Positions 6,524 through 7,160 of a stretch of 7,160 nt of DNA are shown piece after piece. Within the stretch, counting starts at the first letter, position 1, and every line of letters begins with the position of its first letter. Source of the stretch: Bacillota bacterium. Its GTDB lineage: Bacteria > Bacillota > Dethiobacteria > DTU022. Made by a program: the position numbers and the translations under genes. Under the pieces are notes generated by a model that worked only from the letters and a program-made list of their open reading frames with translations, did no database searches and was not told the DNA's origin. The stretch covers positions 1-7,160 of the forward strand of contig JAAZHP010000036.1 of NCBI GenBank assembly GCA_012510625.1, given 5' to 3'.

Positions 6524-7003
6524 TTATTTTACTTTAATAACCCTTCCTTTTGTTATATCCACCAGAATTTCCGGAGTAAGTTTAAAAACCGCATTGGGGG
6601 TTCCGGCGGCGGCCCATATTTCATCATAAAGCATAAGATCTTCGTCAATAAAAGTGATGATTGGGGTTTTATGCCCCACCGGCGGAATTCCGCCGATGGC
6701 GAAGCCTGTTTGTTCCAAGACAAATCTCGCGTCTGCCTTTACCAGCTCTTCGCCGGCATATTCTTTAATTGCATTTTCATTTACCCTATTTGGTCCACTG
6801 GCAATAATTAATATAGGATTCTGCGAGGTTTTGCCTTTAAAAATCAGCGATTTGGCTATCTGGCCAACGGTGCAGCCTATAGCTTTTGCGGCTTCTTGGG
6901 CGGTACGGGTAGAATCGGGCAATTCTATTACCTTAAGTTCAAGCCCAAATTTATCAAGTGCAGCCTGCACTTTTTCTGCGCTTTTTTTTATACTGGAGGG
7001 CAT
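6524..7003 (-). CDS. YbaK/EbsC-family aminoacyl-tRNA deacylase
   Basis: This 159-residue soluble protein has the length and motifs of the free-standing YbaK/ProX editing domain, which hydrolyses mischarged aminoacyl-tRNA (such as Ala- or Cys-tRNA-Pro) in the cytosol. The conserved lysine lies in VGQIAKSLIFK (Lys51). NRVNENAIKEYAGEELVKAD (72-91) follows the family pattern, and GIPPVGH (105-111) fits the GxxPxG substrate loop. IITFIDEDLMLYDEIWAAAG (115-134) and PNAVFKLTP (136-144) complete the fold. All key parts are present, so it should be active. Which tRNA it edits cannot be decided here: YbaK, EbsC, ProX and YeaK groups overlap in sequence. The start is firm because AAGGAGGA lies 7 bp upstream. 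It stands alone, with a decayed relative just downstream and the PII-like/antiporter operon beyond. I found no convincing terminator after its stop. Confidence 0.92.
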   Translation of the reverse strand: MPSSIKKSAEKVQAALDKFGLELKVIELPDSTRTAQEAAKAIGCTVGQIAKSLIFKGKTSQNPILIIASGPNRVNENAIKEYAGEELVKADARFVLEQTGFAIGGIPPVGHKTPIITFIDEDLMLYDEIWAAAGTPNAVFKLTPEILVDITKGRVIKVK

Positions 7004-7010
7004 AATAATC

Positions 7011-7018
7011 TCCTCCTT
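7011..7018 (-). promoter_or_regulatory. Near-perfect Shine-Dalgarno site of the deacylase gene
   Basis: On the minus strand AAGGAGGA lies 7 bases before the ATG at 7003. It is the strongest ribosome site in the window and fixes the start of the deacylase gene. Confidence 0.8.
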
Positions 7019-7033
7019 ATTGCAGCTCTGCCG

Positions 7034-7046
7034 AGGAAGGGGGCAT
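7034..7046. repeat. 13-bp direct repeat, copy 2
   Basis: Second exact copy of AGGAAGGGGGCAT (the other is at 6267-6279). It lies in the leader of the intact deacylase gene, upstream of its Shine-Dalgarno site. Confidence 0.4.
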
Positions 7047-7056
7047 ATAAATAATA

Positions 7057-7062
7057 ATTATA
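7057..7062 (-). promoter_or_regulatory. Candidate -10 element for the deacylase gene
   Basis: The minus strand reads TATAAT here, 53 bp before the start codon, within an AT-rich tract (about 7045-7070). No clear -35 hexamer is found at 16-18 bp, so this is weak support for a promoter. Confidence 0.25.
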
Positions 7063-7130
7063 ATTGGAATTTGAAAATCCTTGCTGCCATTATCTTCCGA
7101 AGAATATTTATTCAAACAGATAATTTATTG

Positions 7131-7136
7131 TATAAT
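7131..7136 (+). promoter_or_regulatory. Candidate -10 element of a divergent promoter leaving the window
   Basis: TATAAT on the plus strand lies 25 bp from the window edge in an AT-rich stretch. TTATTC at 7108-7113 is a poor -35 match at 17-bp spacing. If real, it drives something to the right of the window, divergent from the deacylase gene. Confidence 0.25.
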
Positions 7137-7160
7137 TTAACTAAAGACATGGCACCCACA

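Noticed and set aside
6491..6525. AAACG / CGTTT inverted repeat after the deacylase stop, considered as a terminator
   Set aside because: The stem is only 5 bp with a loop of about 19 bases, and no clear T-run follows it in the minus-strand direction.

Overview
The window looks like chromosomal DNA of a Gram-positive anaerobe of the Clostridia, possibly in the Peptococcaceae/Desulfotomaculum range. The clues are purine-rich Shine-Dalgarno sites (one near-perfect), a paired ABC exporter of the Firmicutes YheI/YheH (BmrC/BmrD, LmrC/LmrD) type, and the sequence style of the proteins. This placement is inference from family resemblance only; no rRNA or tRNA gene is present.

Layout. Positions 1-346 hold the 3' part of an unrecognised gene broken by one frameshift, followed by a possible rho-independent terminator (359-426). 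I see no gene in 427-541. Positions 542-905 hold the C-terminal ATPase end of a sensor histidine kinase that has lost its front part and carries two more frameshifts. Positions 906-997 are a short leader with a perfect 8-bp inverted repeat, a -10-like TATAAT and a Shine-Dalgarno site. Positions 998-4659 are two overlapping plus-strand genes for the halves of a heterodimeric ABC exporter. Only 5 bp further begins a minus-strand block read toward the exporter: a monovalent cation/proton antiporter of the CPA2 type (4665-5837), preceded in the same operon by a small PII-like protein (5841-6179). The 344-bp gap 6180-6523 contains a decayed second copy of the C-terminal part of the next gene. Positions 6524-7003 (minus) encode a YbaK/EbsC-type aminoacyl-tRNA deacylase. 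The last 157 bases are AT-rich and hold its Shine-Dalgarno site and promoter-like -10 elements on both strands.

How the parts work together. The exporter halves are complementary. The first has Asp in place of the catalytic Glu and Gln in place of the switch His; the second keeps both but has an altered signature motif. This predicts one working and one degenerate ATP site. The antiporter has no cytosolic RCK/TrkA-type regulatory domain, and the PII-like protein is encoded 3 bp upstream of it. The likeliest reading is a transport protein gated in trans by a small ligand-sensing trimer, as in SbtA-SbtB or AmtB-GlnK. That pair is the most interesting system here. The window's edges show gene decay: two broken genes on the left, and a diverged, frameshifted deacylase paralogue on the right.
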